A stretch of DNA of 64,000 nucleotides from SIRX01 sp965213905 (GCA_965213905.1 OZ243922.1:434001-498000); one strand, 5' to 3'. Counted from the first letter of the stretch, positions 33,190-42,617 are shown. Notes: generated by a model from the letters alone, not told the origin. Made by a program: numbers and translations.

Positions 33190-34132
33190 CTTTGCACACC
33201 TCCTCCGCGAGGAGGTCCGGGTCGTGGCGCACCCCGCCGCCGGTGCTCGCCGAAAGCAGCGGCGCCTCACGAACTCGAATTTTCAAATCTTCCACGCGTT
33301 TGCGGTCGAGTTCTACGGGCTCAGCCCCCTCCACGGCGTAGCGGGCTATAAGTTCGTCCGGCAACGCCCCGGCGTGGGTTAGCACGTCGGTCAAGATCGG
33401 CCCCGCGTGATCCGTTATGGCCCGTATGTGATCGGATAGCGGAAGTTCATCCGTTTCTCCAGGCTGCGTCATTACGTTGGAGACGTATAGAACCGGCCCC
33501 GCAAAGGAAGCCAAAGCTTCGCGTACGCCGCGACCCAGAAGGGCCGGTATCGTGCTGGTAAAGAGGCTACCGGCGCTCAACACCACCACATCCGCCTTTT
33601 CTACGGCCTCGATCACGCCCGGCGGGGCTGTCGCCCCGGCGGGTTCTACGGACACGGAAGAGACCCCCCGACCCACTTCCCGCGCGACCGTTTCGCCGCG
33701 GGATACCGTACCGTCGGAATGACGCACCACCAGCGTCAGGCTCTCCGTGGCCGCCGGGAAGATCCGGCCCTCTATCCTCAAAAAGTTCCCGGCTTGCTCG
33801 ACGCCCTCGCAGAACCCGCCGGCCATGTCCGCCAGCGCCGCGATGATGATGTTGCCGACGGAGTGATCTTTTAGATCCCCCGGCGCGCCGAAACGGTAGT
33901 TGAAAACTTCCGCGAGCCGCTCCCTGCCGGCCAGCGCCACCAGACAGTTTCTTACGTCCCCCGGCGGGGCCACACCAAGTTCTTGCCGCAGCCGCCCGCT
34001 GGACCCCCCGTCGTCCGCCACCGTAACGACGCCCGTCAGGTCGCCGACCCGGGACTTCAACCCCCGGAGCAGCACGGGCAGGCCCGTGCCGCCACCGAAG
34101 GCCACTACGTTCAGGTCTTCAGCGCCGGGCAT
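33170..34132 (-). CDS. yvcK: YvcK/CofD-like protein (gluconeogenesis factor family)
   Basis: 320 aa. Family members bind UDP-sugars and help coordinate carbon flux and cell-wall synthesis. Seen: VVAFGGGTGLPVLLRGLK, VTVADDGGSSGRLRQELGVAPPGDVRNCLVALA, NIIIAALADM, VVLSAGSLFTSTIPALLG and YVSNVMTQPGETD. The N-terminal loop and DVRNCL motif separate it from true CofD. It lies between folD and whiA; in many Gram-positives the partner order is rapZ-yvcK-whiA, and here rapZ is replaced by folD. No SD, but it is 9 nt from folD, suggesting coupling. Confidence 0.9.
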   Translation of the reverse strand: MPGAEDLNVVAFGGGTGLPVLLRGLKSRVGDLTGVVTVADDGGSSGRLRQELGVAPPGDVRNCLVALAGRERLAEVFNYRFGAPGDLKDHSVGNIIIAALADMAGGFCEGVEQAGNFLRIEGRIFPAATESLTLVVRHSDGTVSRGETVAREVGRGVSSVSVEPAGATAPPGVIEAVEKADVVVLSAGSLFTSTIPALLGRGVREALASFAGPVLYVSNVMTQPGETDELPLSDHIRAITDHAGPILTDVLTHAGALPDELIARYAVEGAEPVELDRKRVEDLKIRVREAPLLSASTGGGVRHDPDLLAEEVCKAALVRL

Positions 34133-34141
34133 GGGCCGCGT

Positions 34142-34996
34142 TCAAGACTCGTCGGCGGTAGACCGCGCCGCCTCTAACGTGTTGTAGAGGAGCATCGCCC
34201 GGGTCATCGGGCCGACGCCACCGGGGACCGGGGAGATCCAGGCGGCCACCGGCTCTATCTCCCTGAATTTCACGTCTCCGGTGAGCCCGCCTTCTTCTTT
34301 GCGGTGAATCCCCACGTCAACCACGACCGCGCCCTCTTTTACGTACTCCGCACCGACCATTTCCTTACGCCCGATGGCGGCGATCAGGACGTCCGCCCGC
34401 CGCGCGACCTCCGGCAGGTCCTCTGTGCGGGAGTGGCAGACGGTCACGGTGGCGTTCTCTCGCAACAAGAGTTGGGCGAGCGGCTTTCCGACCAGATTGG
34501 AGCGCCCGAGAACCACGGCTTTTTTGCCTTCCAGCTCTACGCCGTTGCGCTTCAGCGTCTGGATTATGCCGTGCGGGGTGCAGGGTAGAAGGCTCGGCAG
34601 GCCGACGGCGAGCCGTCCGGCGCTTGTGGGGCTCAGGCCGTCTACGTCTTTGGCGGGGTTTATGCGGGAGATCAGGTCCAGGGAGTTGAGTCCCCCGGGC
34701 AGCGGCAACTGGATAAAGAACCCGGAGACGGCTTCGTCCCCGTTCAGTTCTTCCACCAGGGCGGCCAGCTCTTTTTGAGAAACGGTTTCGTCGAAGTGGT
34801 GGGCTTTCGACTCGATGCCGACTTCGGCGGAGTCGTTCTGCTTGTTCCGGACGTAGGTAACGGAGGCGGGGTCTTCCCCGACGAGAATTACGTCCAGGCG
34901 GGCTTCACGGCCCTTCTCCCGGAGTTCCGTTACGCCTTCGGCGACTTCGGCTTTGATCCGGGCGGCCACGGCTTTGCCGTCGAGGATACGGGCCAC
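34142..34996 (-). CDS. folD: Bifunctional methylenetetrahydrofolate dehydrogenase/cyclohydrolase
   Basis: 284 aa one-carbon enzyme. Seen: VGEDPASVTYVRNKQ with the catalytic Tyr-x3-Lys, GFFIQLPLPGGL (folate site), NPAKDVDGLSP, PCTPHGIIQTLKRNGV, VVLGRSNLVGKPLAQLLLRENATVTVCHSRT (NADP site) and PVPGGVGPMTRAML. GTG 34996 directly follows the pyrophosphatase TAA, so it is read by termination-reinitiation. Confidence 0.95.
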   Translation of the reverse strand: MARILDGKAVAARIKAEVAEGVTELREKGREARLDVILVGEDPASVTYVRNKQNDSAEVGIESKAHHFDETVSQKELAALVEELNGDEAVSGFFIQLPLPGGLNSLDLISRINPAKDVDGLSPTSAGRLAVGLPSLLPCTPHGIIQTLKRNGVELEGKKAVVLGRSNLVGKPLAQLLLRENATVTVCHSRTEDLPEVARRADVLIAAIGRKEMVGAEYVKEGAVVVDVGIHRKEEGGLTGDVKFREIEPVAAWISPVPGGVGPMTRAMLLYNTLEAARSTADES

Positions 34997-36619
34997 TTAG
35001 AGCGCCGCGAGTAGCTTGGGGGCCACCTGCTTTTTGCGGCTCATAACGCCCGGCAGGTCTATGATGCCGTTTTTGGAGCTGGCGTCGAAGGCGCGCTCTA
35101 CAAGGCGGCAGTCCCCGACGCAGAGGAGCTCCGTACCGCCCTCGATAATGTCCGTGACCATCAGTGCGGAAAAGATGTAGCCGTTCTCGTCGAGTTTCTC
35201 CTCCAGGGCTTCCACAAGCTCATCTTTGCGCTCCATAACGGCGGTTCCGACCGTTTCGACCTGGGAAATACTCATCTTCTCCCCCGAGTTCGTGGCGTAC
35301 TCTTTGGCGTCGCGGTCTATGATCTCCGCCGCCGTGAGGTCCGATACGTCGGAGGAGGTCTCGAACATCTCCATACCAAACTCTTTGGCGTCAAGATCCA
35401 GGAGCTTCTCCAGGTGGGCCACGACCTCGTGGTCCCGCCCCGTGGTCGTGGGCGAGTTGAGGACCACCGTATCGGAGAGGATGGCCGCGAGCAACATTTT
35501 TGCCGTATGTTCTGCCGGATCCAAGCCCTCCGCCCTGTAGCGTTCGATCAGCAGCGTGGCCGTGGAACCTACCGGGTCGAAGGTGGCCGGTATGGGGGTA
35601 TTGGTCTCCAGGTCTCCTACGTGGTGGTGGTCCAGGATCTCGACGACCTGGGCTTTCTCCACGCCGTCTACGCTCTGTCCCACCTCGGCGTGGTCCACGA
35701 GCGCGACCTTCCGGGGCTCCGGGTTGAGCAGGTCGGTGCGGGTAACGACCCCGATGGGCGCGTTGTCCTCGTCCACCGCGATGGCCGCCCGGTAGTGGAC
35801 TTCCATTACCTGTTCGGTTATGTCCGTTATAAAGCTGTCCGGGTTGACGGTCAGCGGGTCTTCGCTCATGACCTCCCAGCAGGGCACGGCGAGCTGTATC
35901 ATCCGGCTCGTAACGTAGGAGTCCATCGGCGAGAGCAAAACGCTGACCCCCTTCTCCTCCGCCATCTGGAGCACCTCGCCGTCGGGACGTTTGCCGTTGG
36001 AGATCACGAGTACCCCCGCCCCGAGCTCTATCGCCCGGCGCTGGCCTTTTTGGCGGTCCCCGATCACCACGATATCCCCGGAGTCCATAGACTGGCCCAT
36101 CGAGTCTACGCCCATCGAGATGACCCAGAGCTTGCCGGAGGATTTTTTGTCCCCGCCGGCCAGAAGCTCCCCTTCCAACACCTCGACCATAGACTTGACG
36201 GAGACCGGGCTCTCGGCGAACGTCGAGGTCTCCCGCGACTCCCGGATGTACATGCGCGCCAGGTTGCGCTCGGTTATTAGCCCGATGAGCGAGCGGTCAT
36301 CGTCCACTATCGGTACCTGGCTTATGTCTTTCTCGGCCATCATGAGGCCCACTTTGTGAAGGGGGTCGTTCTTGCCGGCGACCGCCACGTCGTCGCTCAT
36401 TACGTCCTTGACCCGGAGCTTTATGTGGCTGATCCGCTTCGGAGACTTCGCCCCGCTCTTCTCCAACGCCCACTGCGTCTGCGCGTTCACCTCCCCGAGC
36501 CGGGCCGGCGAGTAATCGTTTTCTTTGTCCAGAAGGTTTTTTAGCTCCGCGTAACCAATAGCAGAGGCTATGGTATCCGTATCCGGGTTTTTATGCCCTG
36601 TAACATAAATGTGTGACAT
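34997..36619 (-). CDS. ppaC: Manganese-dependent inorganic pyrophosphatase with regulatory CBS/DRTGG domains
   Basis: 540 aa family II PPase hydrolysing pyrophosphate. The DHH catalytic half starts with VTGHKNPDTDTIASAIGYAEL. An insert of about 240 residues follows, with CBS (VKDVMSDDVAVAGKND, IGLITERNLARMY), a DRTGG-like segment (AIELGAGVLVISNGKRPDGEVL) and a second CBS (DPLTVNPDSFITDITEQ, GVVTRTDLL). The DHH domain resumes with VALVDHAEVGQ and ILDHHHVGD, and the DHHA2 domain ends in PGVMSRKKQVAPKL. CBS-PPases are inhibited by AMP/ADP and activated by ATP or diadenosine polyphosphates; the layout predicts the same. Confidence 0.93.
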   Translation of the reverse strand: MSHIYVTGHKNPDTDTIASAIGYAELKNLLDKENDYSPARLGEVNAQTQWALEKSGAKSPKRISHIKLRVKDVMSDDVAVAGKNDPLHKVGLMMAEKDISQVPIVDDDRSLIGLITERNLARMYIRESRETSTFAESPVSVKSMVEVLEGELLAGGDKKSSGKLWVISMGVDSMGQSMDSGDIVVIGDRQKGQRRAIELGAGVLVISNGKRPDGEVLQMAEEKGVSVLLSPMDSYVTSRMIQLAVPCWEVMSEDPLTVNPDSFITDITEQVMEVHYRAAIAVDEDNAPIGVVTRTDLLNPEPRKVALVDHAEVGQSVDGVEKAQVVEILDHHHVGDLETNTPIPATFDPVGSTATLLIERYRAEGLDPAEHTAKMLLAAILSDTVVLNSPTTTGRDHEVVAHLEKLLDLDAKEFGMEMFETSSDVSDLTAAEIIDRDAKEYATNSGEKMSISQVETVGTAVMERKDELVEALEEKLDENGYIFSALMVTDIIEGGTELLCVGDCRLVERAFDASSKNGIIDLPGVMSRKKQVAPKLLAAL

Positions 36620-36689
36620 CTCGTCCTCCTTATAGCGGCCCCGTAGCCCCCCCGAAAACTGTGGTTATCGTACCCGTTGTCCTGGAGGC

Positions 36690-38825
36690 TCAAGCCTTAC
36701 TCAGGGGTGCTATTTCCGGCACGAGCGTTCTTTCTTCCGTGCCGAACCTCACCACGATCCTGCCGGCACCGACTTCGACGACTTCTCCGGTCCCGAACTT
36801 CGCGTGCCGGACCTTCTCGCCCGCGCTGAAAGTGGCCGAGCCCACCCGTTCCGGCTCACCCCGCCGGGGCAAGGCTCCGCCCCAGCCGCCCATCCCCCGG
36901 GCACCGGGGCCGCCCGGCAACGCGCCCGACTTGAACTCCTCCGGTATCTCCGACAGGAACCGCGAGGGCATCTGGTACTCACGCTCGCCCCAGTTGGAGC
37001 GCAGCTTGGCGTAGGAGAGCGTGAGCGACTCCATCGCCCGCGTTATCCCCACATAACACAACCGCCGCTCCTCCTCCAGGTTCTGCTCGTCCAGCGACCG
37101 GGCGTGCGGGAAGGTCCCCTCTTCCATCCCGACGATAAATACGTTCCCGAACTCGAGCCCCTTCGCGTTGTGGAGCGTCATCAACGTAATGCTGCCGCCG
37201 GTGGCGACTTTGTCCGCCTCAGAGTAGAGCGCCTGCTCCTGCAAAAAGCCCGCCAGTGTCGGCCCCGCCTCCACCCGCTCGTACTCGCGGGCGGCGTTTA
37301 TCAGCTCTTCCAGGTTCTCCAGGCGCGACTCGGCCTCAATGGTCCGCTCGGCCTCGAGTTCTCCCTTGTACCCGGACTCTTCCAGCACGGCCTCGATGAT
37401 CTCCGCCGGCGGCACTTCGCGGGCGGCCACCCGCCACCCCTCGAAAAGCTCCCGCACCGTTTTGCAAGACTTCTGGGCCTTACCCGTGAGCCCCGCGTCT
37501 GCGGCTTCGTCGAGGGTCTCGTAAAGCGAAATACCGTTGCGGCGCGCGTAATCTTGCAACTTCGCCACCGAAGTCGCGCCGAGCCCACGCTTCGGCACGT
37601 TGACGATTCGCTCCAGGGAAGCGCCGTCGTCGGGGTTGGAGATCACGGCCAGGTAAGCCATGGCGTCCTTGATCTCCGCCCGCTCGTAGAACCTCACCCC
37701 GCCAACCACCTGGTACGGAATTCCCTCCCGCACCAGCACGTCCTCCAGCGCCCGGCTCTGCGCGTTCGTCCGGTAGAAAGCCGCGATGTCTTTGGCCGAA
37801 GCGCCGTCGTCCATTAGACGCCTGATCTCCGAAACCACGAACCGCGCCTCAGCATACTCGTCCGAGGCCGTAAAAACCCGGATACCCTCTCCCTCATCAC
37901 CCGCCGTCCACAGCTCCTTGAACTTGCGAGAGGCGTTGTTCGACACCACGGCGTTAGCGGCGCTCAAAATGGTTTGGGTAGAGCGGTAGTTCTGCTCCAA
38001 CTTCACGACCTTCGTCTCCGGGTAGTCCCGCTCGAAATCCAGGATGTTGCGTATATCCGCCCCACGCCAACCGTAGACACTCTGATCGTCATCGCCGACG
38101 CAACACAAGTTACGATGTGCGGCGGCCAGGACGTTGACCAGCCGGTACTGGGCGTGGTTGGTGTCCTGGTACTCGTCTACGTGGATGTACTTGAAGCGGT
38201 TCTGGTAGCGCTCGCGGACTTCGGGGAAGAGTTCTAGGAGGGCGACGGTCTGCATTATGAGGTCGTCGAAGTCCATGGCGTTGTTTTCGTAGAGGCGTTT
38301 CTGGTAGAGGTCGTAGACTTCGGCGACGTTTTCGGCGATGTAGCCTTCGGTGTTTCGGAGGTAGTCGTCCGGGCTCATGAGGACGTTTTTCGCGTTGGAT
38401 ATTTGGGATTGGAACGAGCGCGGGTTAAAGCGTTTGGGGTCCTTACCGAGTTCGATGATGCAGCGTTTCACCAGCCGCACCTGATCCCCCCCGTCGTAGA
38501 TCGTGAACTCCCTTTTGTACCCGAGCTTCTCCGCGTGAACCCGCAGCAGCCGGGCGCAGAGGGCGTGGAAAGTGGAGACCCACATTTTGCGCGACTCCGG
38601 CCCCACGAGCAGCGCCACCCGGTCTTTCATCTCGGCGGCGGCTTTGTTGGTGAAAGTTATGGCGAGGACTTCGTCCGGGGCGGCGAGACCCTGATCTATG
38701 ATGTAGGCGATCCGGTGCGTCAGCACGCGGGTCTTTCCGCTGCCGGCCCCGGCCAGGATGAGCAGTGGTCCGTCGGTATTTTCTACAGCCTCTCGCTGCG
38801 TGGGATTTAACTGTTCCAGAAGCAC
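36690..38825 (-). CDS. pcrA: ATP-dependent DNA helicase PcrA/UvrD
   Basis: 711 aa superfamily 1A 3'-5' helicase in repair and conflict resolution. Seen: LNPTQREAV (Q motif), LILAGAGSGKTRVLTHRIAY (Walker A), ITFTNKAAAEMKDRV, VDEYQDTNHAQY (motif II), CCVGDDDQSVYGWRGAD (motif III), LEQNYRST (IV), VTLMTLHNAKGLEF-like ITLMTLHNAKGLEF (V) and RLCYVGITRAMESLTLSYA (VI). The C-terminal Tudor-like KVRHAKFGTGEVVEV is present. GTG 38825 lacks an SD; TATACT lies 8 nt upstream, so the leader is at most a few nt. Confidence 0.95.
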   Translation of the reverse strand: MLLEQLNPTQREAVENTDGPLLILAGAGSGKTRVLTHRIAYIIDQGLAAPDEVLAITFTNKAAAEMKDRVALLVGPESRKMWVSTFHALCARLLRVHAEKLGYKREFTIYDGGDQVRLVKRCIIELGKDPKRFNPRSFQSQISNAKNVLMSPDDYLRNTEGYIAENVAEVYDLYQKRLYENNAMDFDDLIMQTVALLELFPEVRERYQNRFKYIHVDEYQDTNHAQYRLVNVLAAAHRNLCCVGDDDQSVYGWRGADIRNILDFERDYPETKVVKLEQNYRSTQTILSAANAVVSNNASRKFKELWTAGDEGEGIRVFTASDEYAEARFVVSEIRRLMDDGASAKDIAAFYRTNAQSRALEDVLVREGIPYQVVGGVRFYERAEIKDAMAYLAVISNPDDGASLERIVNVPKRGLGATSVAKLQDYARRNGISLYETLDEAADAGLTGKAQKSCKTVRELFEGWRVAAREVPPAEIIEAVLEESGYKGELEAERTIEAESRLENLEELINAAREYERVEAGPTLAGFLQEQALYSEADKVATGGSITLMTLHNAKGLEFGNVFIVGMEEGTFPHARSLDEQNLEEERRLCYVGITRAMESLTLSYAKLRSNWGEREYQMPSRFLSEIPEEFKSGALPGGPGARGMGGWGGALPRRGEPERVGSATFSAGEKVRHAKFGTGEVVEVGAGRIVVRFGTEERTLVPEIAPLSKA

Positions 38826-38867
38826 TACGGAAGAGTATAACAGTAGCGGAAACTCGTCTCCGGCCGG

Positions 38868-39479
38868 TTACGAGCCACCCTGAAACCGGTGGACCAGCAC
38901 CTCTACATCCCGCTCTCCCTGCCGGGTAGCCGCGCCCCGGGTAGTGTGGCCGAAGCCCTTTGCTTTCATGGCCTCGTGAAAGTCCGGCGTATCCCTGCGA
39001 CGGGGGTTCGAAACCAGGACTTCGCCGCCCCGGGCGAGCAAGTCCGGGATGAGGCCCACCAGGGCCGGCACGTTTCTTTGCTCGTAGAGCACGTCGGCGG
39101 CGATCACGAAATCGAACCGATCGAGATCCCCCGTGTTCGGCAAATGCCAGTCCAGGTGCGCGGTACTTAGCTCCCGGCCCGTACTTGCCTTCGCGTTTTG
39201 CCGCGCGAAGTCGAGGGCCATAACGTAGTGGTCGGTAGCCGTTACTTTGGCGCCCCGGTCCAGGGCGGCGACGGAAGGCAACCCGACGCCACAACCCAGC
39301 TCTACGACTTTTTTGCCCGACAAGTCCCGTTCGGAAATATAGCGGGCGAGGGCTATGGCGCTCGGCCAGACCACGGCCCAGTACGGCAACCGCTCGTCGA
39401 GATCGAAGTCTTCCTCGTCTATGAGTGCTTCGGCCGAGTCAGGGTGTGCGAGAAGGTAAGACTTACCGCCGACTTCCAC
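38868..39479 (-). CDS. Class I SAM-dependent methyltransferase (METTL20/NNMT-like)
   Basis: 203 aa from GTG 39479. Seen: LPYWAVVWPSAIALARYI, a KVVELGCGVGLPSVAAL SAM motif, VTATDHYVMALDFARQNA, FVIAADVLYEQRNVPAL and EVLVSNPRRRDTPDFHEAM. The pattern fits the ETFB-lysine or small-molecule methyltransferase family. The coding frame runs further upstream to the Rrf2 stop and looks coding (ELQDLQTRLSGLTGLAESR), but it offers only ATA or CTG as initiators, so the true N-terminus is unsettled. The target is unknown. Confidence 0.75.
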   Translation of the reverse strand: MEVGGKSYLLAHPDSAEALIDEEDFDLDERLPYWAVVWPSAIALARYISERDLSGKKVVELGCGVGLPSVAALDRGAKVTATDHYVMALDFARQNAKASTGRELSTAHLDWHLPNTGDLDRFDFVIAADVLYEQRNVPALVGLIPDLLARGGEVLVSNPRRRDTPDFHEAMKAKGFGHTTRGAATRQGERDVEVLVHRFQGGS

Positions 39480-39560
39480 ACGGGATTCGGCCAGGCCCGT
39501 GAGTCCAGAGAGGCGGGTTTGCAGGTCTTGCAGTTCGTCGCGCGCTATAAAAGGTCTTTT

Positions 39561-40007
39561 CTAGACTACGGGGGCTGCTTTGTGGGCTTCGCGGCTCTCA
39601 CGCTCGGCCTCGGCGAGTTGGGCGATACTGTAGCGTCCGAAGACTTCTTCGAGGGCGACGCGGGCTTCGTCCCAGACCTGGCTGGTAACGCAGAGCGGGG
39701 CGTCTTTTATGTAACAGACGCCGCCAGCGCTACACCGGGCGGGCCGGACCTCGCCGTCCAGGATCTCCACGATGTCCAGGACGCTGAGCTCTTCGGGGGG
39801 CATGGCGAAGCAGTAGCCGCCGTGCGCCCCGCGCCGGCTCTCCAATACGTTGGCCCGGCGGAGGTCGCCGAAGATCTGCTCCAGAAATCGTTCCGGGATG
39901 TGTTGGCGGCGGGCAACCTCGGCCACGCCAAGCGTCTCGCCACATTCGTTCAACGCCAACTCGACCAGCGCCCGGGCCGCATACTTGCTTTTCTGGGTAA
40001 GCCTCAC
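39561..40007 (-). CDS. Rrf2 family transcriptional regulator, Fe-S type
   Basis: 148 aa. N-terminal winged helix (MRLTQKSKYAARALVELAL, VAEVARRQHIPERFLEQIFGDLRRANVLESRRGAHGGY). The sensor region has cysteines CSAGGVCYIKDAPLC, spacing C-x5-C-x7-C, compatible with a [2Fe-2S] or [4Fe-4S] cluster as in IscR/NsrR/RsrR, or a thiol switch. The start is GTG 40007. A TACAAT -10 box about 40 nt upstream implies its own promoter. Its regulon is unknown; the methyltransferase directly downstream is a candidate. Confidence 0.87.
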   Translation of the reverse strand: MRLTQKSKYAARALVELALNECGETLGVAEVARRQHIPERFLEQIFGDLRRANVLESRRGAHGGYCFAMPPEELSVLDIVEILDGEVRPARCSAGGVCYIKDAPLCVTSQVWDEARVALEEVFGRYSIAQLAEAERESREAHKAAPVV

Positions 40008-40082
40008 TAAAAATCACCAACCTGGATAAAAAATCGTTACCTGATTGTAGCAGAAATGCACAGGTTGGGGCGTATTAAAAGC

Positions 40083-40772
40083 CTACTCGTCCCCGATGTC
40101 CCGGTTGAGGTATTGCTGCATGGCGCTTTCTATGCGTTGGCCGGTAACGAGGAATACCGTGCGGCCGCCGATGCTGACGCCGTGGTCTGCAATGCGTTCC
40201 AGGTAGTGGACCATCAGGGCGGCCCGCATCCGCCATTCGGGGTCCCCGCCGCTGCCGGAAGGGTTGGCGATGAGGTTTATGGCCTCGGAGTAGAGCAAGT
40301 CTACCTTGTCGTCGGCGGCTTGCAGGTCGCGGGCGGCGTCGGCGTCGCGGGCCTTGAAGATTTCCATGCCCCGGTGAAAGAGGTTTTTGGCCGTCCGGGC
40401 CATCTCCAGTAGGGTTTCGGAGAGTTCCTCGTCCCGCTCGCACTGGTCGGTCTCGGTTATGGCCTGGCAGATGTGCTCCGTAAGGGTGCCGGCGCGGACC
40501 ATGTGGTTGGTCAAGGCTTGCACGGTGTAGATCAGGCGCAAGTCCCCCGCCACCGGGGCCTGGCGGGCCTGGAGGATCATGCATTCCTGATCCAACTCGA
40601 CCCCCCGATATTTGTAGCCTGCGTCCCGCCCGACTACCTTTTCCGCAACGGCCGCGTCGTAGTCTTCCATTGCATCGACCATAAGAGAAAGGGCCTCTTC
40701 GATCTCCCCGCCGAGCCCCAGAACCTCGTTTTCGAGTTGTTCGAGTTCCTTTTGAAAAGCTTCCCGCGCCAA
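40083..40772 (-). CDS. phoU: Phosphate transport system regulator PhoU
   Basis: 229 aa all-helical cytoplasmic protein linking Pst transport to the PhoR-PhoP system. Seen: two PhoU repeats, each with a metal-binding E/DxxxD-type helix (DQECMILQARQAPVAGDLRLIYTVQ and DDKVDLLYSEAINL), plus LERIADHGVSIG. The start is TTG 40772, 3 nt after the pstB stop; the SD is weak and coupling is likely. No phoR/phoP genes are in the window. Confidence 0.92.
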   Translation of the reverse strand: MAREAFQKELEQLENEVLGLGGEIEEALSLMVDAMEDYDAAVAEKVVGRDAGYKYRGVELDQECMILQARQAPVAGDLRLIYTVQALTNHMVRAGTLTEHICQAITETDQCERDEELSETLLEMARTAKNLFHRGMEIFKARDADAARDLQAADDKVDLLYSEAINLIANPSGSGGDPEWRMRAALMVHYLERIADHGVSIGGRTVFLVTGQRIESAMQQYLNRDIGDE

Positions 40773-40775
40773 GAT

Positions 40776-41654
40776 CTAACCGAACTGGCCCGACACGTAA
40801 TTCTCGGTTTCCGTGCGCTCGGGACTGGAAAACATCTTCTCCGTAGAGTCGAACTCCCAGAGCCGGCCCGGCGCGCCCATCTCTTCGATGTAGAAAAAGC
40901 CCGTATAGTCCGAGATGCGGGAGGCCTGCTGCATGTTGTGGGTCACGATCACGATGGTGTACTCCTTCTTGAGGTCTTCCATCGTATCCTCGATCTTCTG
41001 GGTCGAAACCGGGTCGAGCGACGACGCCGGCTCGTCCATCAAGATCACCTCCGGCTCGACGGCCAGGGTTCGGGCGATGCACAACCGCTGCTGCTGGCCG
41101 CCGGAGAGGTCGAAGCCGCTCGCCTTTTTGTACTTGTCCTTGACCTCTTCCCAGAGGGCCGCCTGCTTTAGCGAGCGTTCCACCAACTCGTCCATATCGC
41201 CCTTGTAGCCGTTGATCTTGGCTCCCCAGGTTATATTGTCGTAGATCGTCTTGGAGAACGGGTTCGGTGCCTGGAAGACCATACCGACTTTGCGCCGGAT
41301 TTTCACCGGGTCCGTGTTTCCGTCGTAGATGTCCTCGTCCCCGAGCTTGACGCACCCTTCAGCCCGCGCTTCGGGAATTACCTCGTGCATCCGATTCAGA
41401 CAGCGCAGAAAAGTGCTCTTACCGCAGCCCGAAGGACCGATCAGGGCGGTTACTTTGTTGGGCTCTACATTCATGTCCACGTCCTCCACCGCCAAAAAAT
41501 CTGCGTAGTATGCGGAGAGGTTTTCGATCTTCATGCTGGTGCCGGTAGCCTGCTCACGATAAGACTGCTGGGCTTCTCGTTCGTTGCTCTTTTCGCGCTC
41601 TTGTCCCGAAGCTTCGGTCACCTTTTGCTCCTTGTTTACTTTCTCAGAGGTCAC
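40776..41654 (-). CDS. pstB: Phosphate ABC transporter ATPase PstB
   Basis: 292 aa. A polar 40-residue N-terminal extension (Glu/Gln/Lys-rich) precedes the ATPase core MKIENLSAYYADFLAVEDV. Seen: LIGPSGCGKSTFLRCLNRMHE (Walker A plus PstB-specific FLRCLNRM), VGMVFQAPNPFSKTIYDNI, FDLSGGQQQRLCIARTLA, ILMDEPASSLDP and VTHNMQQASRISDYTGFF. The start GTG 41654 has a GGTGAG SD; translation from the internal ATG at codon 41 would give the family's usual length. Confidence 0.94.
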   Translation of the reverse strand: MTSEKVNKEQKVTEASGQEREKSNEREAQQSYREQATGTSMKIENLSAYYADFLAVEDVDMNVEPNKVTALIGPSGCGKSTFLRCLNRMHEVIPEARAEGCVKLGDEDIYDGNTDPVKIRRKVGMVFQAPNPFSKTIYDNITWGAKINGYKGDMDELVERSLKQAALWEEVKDKYKKASGFDLSGGQQQRLCIARTLAVEPEVILMDEPASSLDPVSTQKIEDTMEDLKKEYTIVIVTHNMQQASRISDYTGFFYIEEMGAPGRLWEFDSTEKMFSSPERTETENYVSGQFG

Positions 41655-41693
41655 TGATTTCTCACCCTTCCAATCGTTGCCCGACTCATCAGT

Positions 41694-42617
41694 TTATCCG
41701 CCCCTCTGGGTTTTATTACGGATCATAATAGCTATGGAGTTCATTAGCAACAACACTACCATCAGCACGACGATGCCCGCGGCGGCGACTGCTTCCCACC
41801 CTGGTTGCGGTAGCGCAGTCCAATTGTAAATCTGTATCGGTAGGGCGGTAAACCGGTCCCTGGGGCCATCCGGGGTGAAGTTCATAAACGTGGCGGCCCC
41901 GACGACGATCAAGGGCGCCGTCTCACCGATGGCGCGAGAGAGAGCCAAGATCGTACCGGTCATGGCTCCCGGGAGGGCCATCGGCAGTACGTGGCCCCGC
42001 ACCGTATCCCACTTGGTCGCCCCGAGCGCGTAGGCGCCCTCGCGCACCTTGCCCGGTACGGACCGGATGGCTTCCCTGGTAGCGATGATAATGACTGGCA
42101 AGATCAGCAGACTGAGTGCCGCCGCCCCGGAGAGTACGCTCGTTCCACCGGTAAAGAACCCCAGGTAGTTTACGAAAATGCCGAGGGCCAGCAGCCCGTA
42201 GACGACGGACGGAACGCCCGCCAGGTTCGAGATGTTGACCTCCACTATGCGGGTCAGCCAATTGTCGCCGGCGTACTCTTCGAGGTACAGGGCCGCCCCG
42301 ATTCCGAGCGGCACAGCAAACAACGCTGTTAGGGTGATCAGCCACAAAGACCCGACTAGCCCGGCGAACATGCCCGCGGTCTCCGGGCTTGCAACACCGA
42401 GAGTGGTCAGAAAGTCCCAACTGAGCCGCGGTATACCATCTACTCCGATGTCTACCAGTAGCACACCGAGGAACACTATCCCGACTATAGTGGCGGCAAA
42501 CACGATAGCTTTGAAGATTCGGGCGACCCAATGCCGGGTTCCTGTCCGGGTGTTGAAGTCTCCCCCCTGCTTCGGGGCCGGCGCGTCTTGCTGAGGAGCC
42601 TGGGTGCTCTGGCTCAT
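41694..42617 (-). CDS. pstA: Phosphate ABC transporter permease PstA
   Basis: 307 aa inner-membrane protein with six helices. Seen: FLTTLGVASPETAGMFAGLVGSLWLI, NLAGVPSVVYGLLALGIFV, and the EAA loop AIRSVPGKVREGAYALGATKWDTVRGHVLPMALPGAMTGTILALSRAIGETAPLI, which contacts PstB. Its ATG shares one base with the pstC TAA (TAATG), so translation is coupled. Confidence 0.94.
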   Translation of the reverse strand: MSQSTQAPQQDAPAPKQGGDFNTRTGTRHWVARIFKAIVFAATIVGIVFLGVLLVDIGVDGIPRLSWDFLTTLGVASPETAGMFAGLVGSLWLITLTALFAVPLGIGAALYLEEYAGDNWLTRIVEVNISNLAGVPSVVYGLLALGIFVNYLGFFTGGTSVLSGAAALSLLILPVIIIATREAIRSVPGKVREGAYALGATKWDTVRGHVLPMALPGAMTGTILALSRAIGETAPLIVVGAATFMNFTPDGPRDRFTALPIQIYNWTALPQPGWEAVAAAGIVVLMVVLLLMNSIAIMIRNKTQRGG

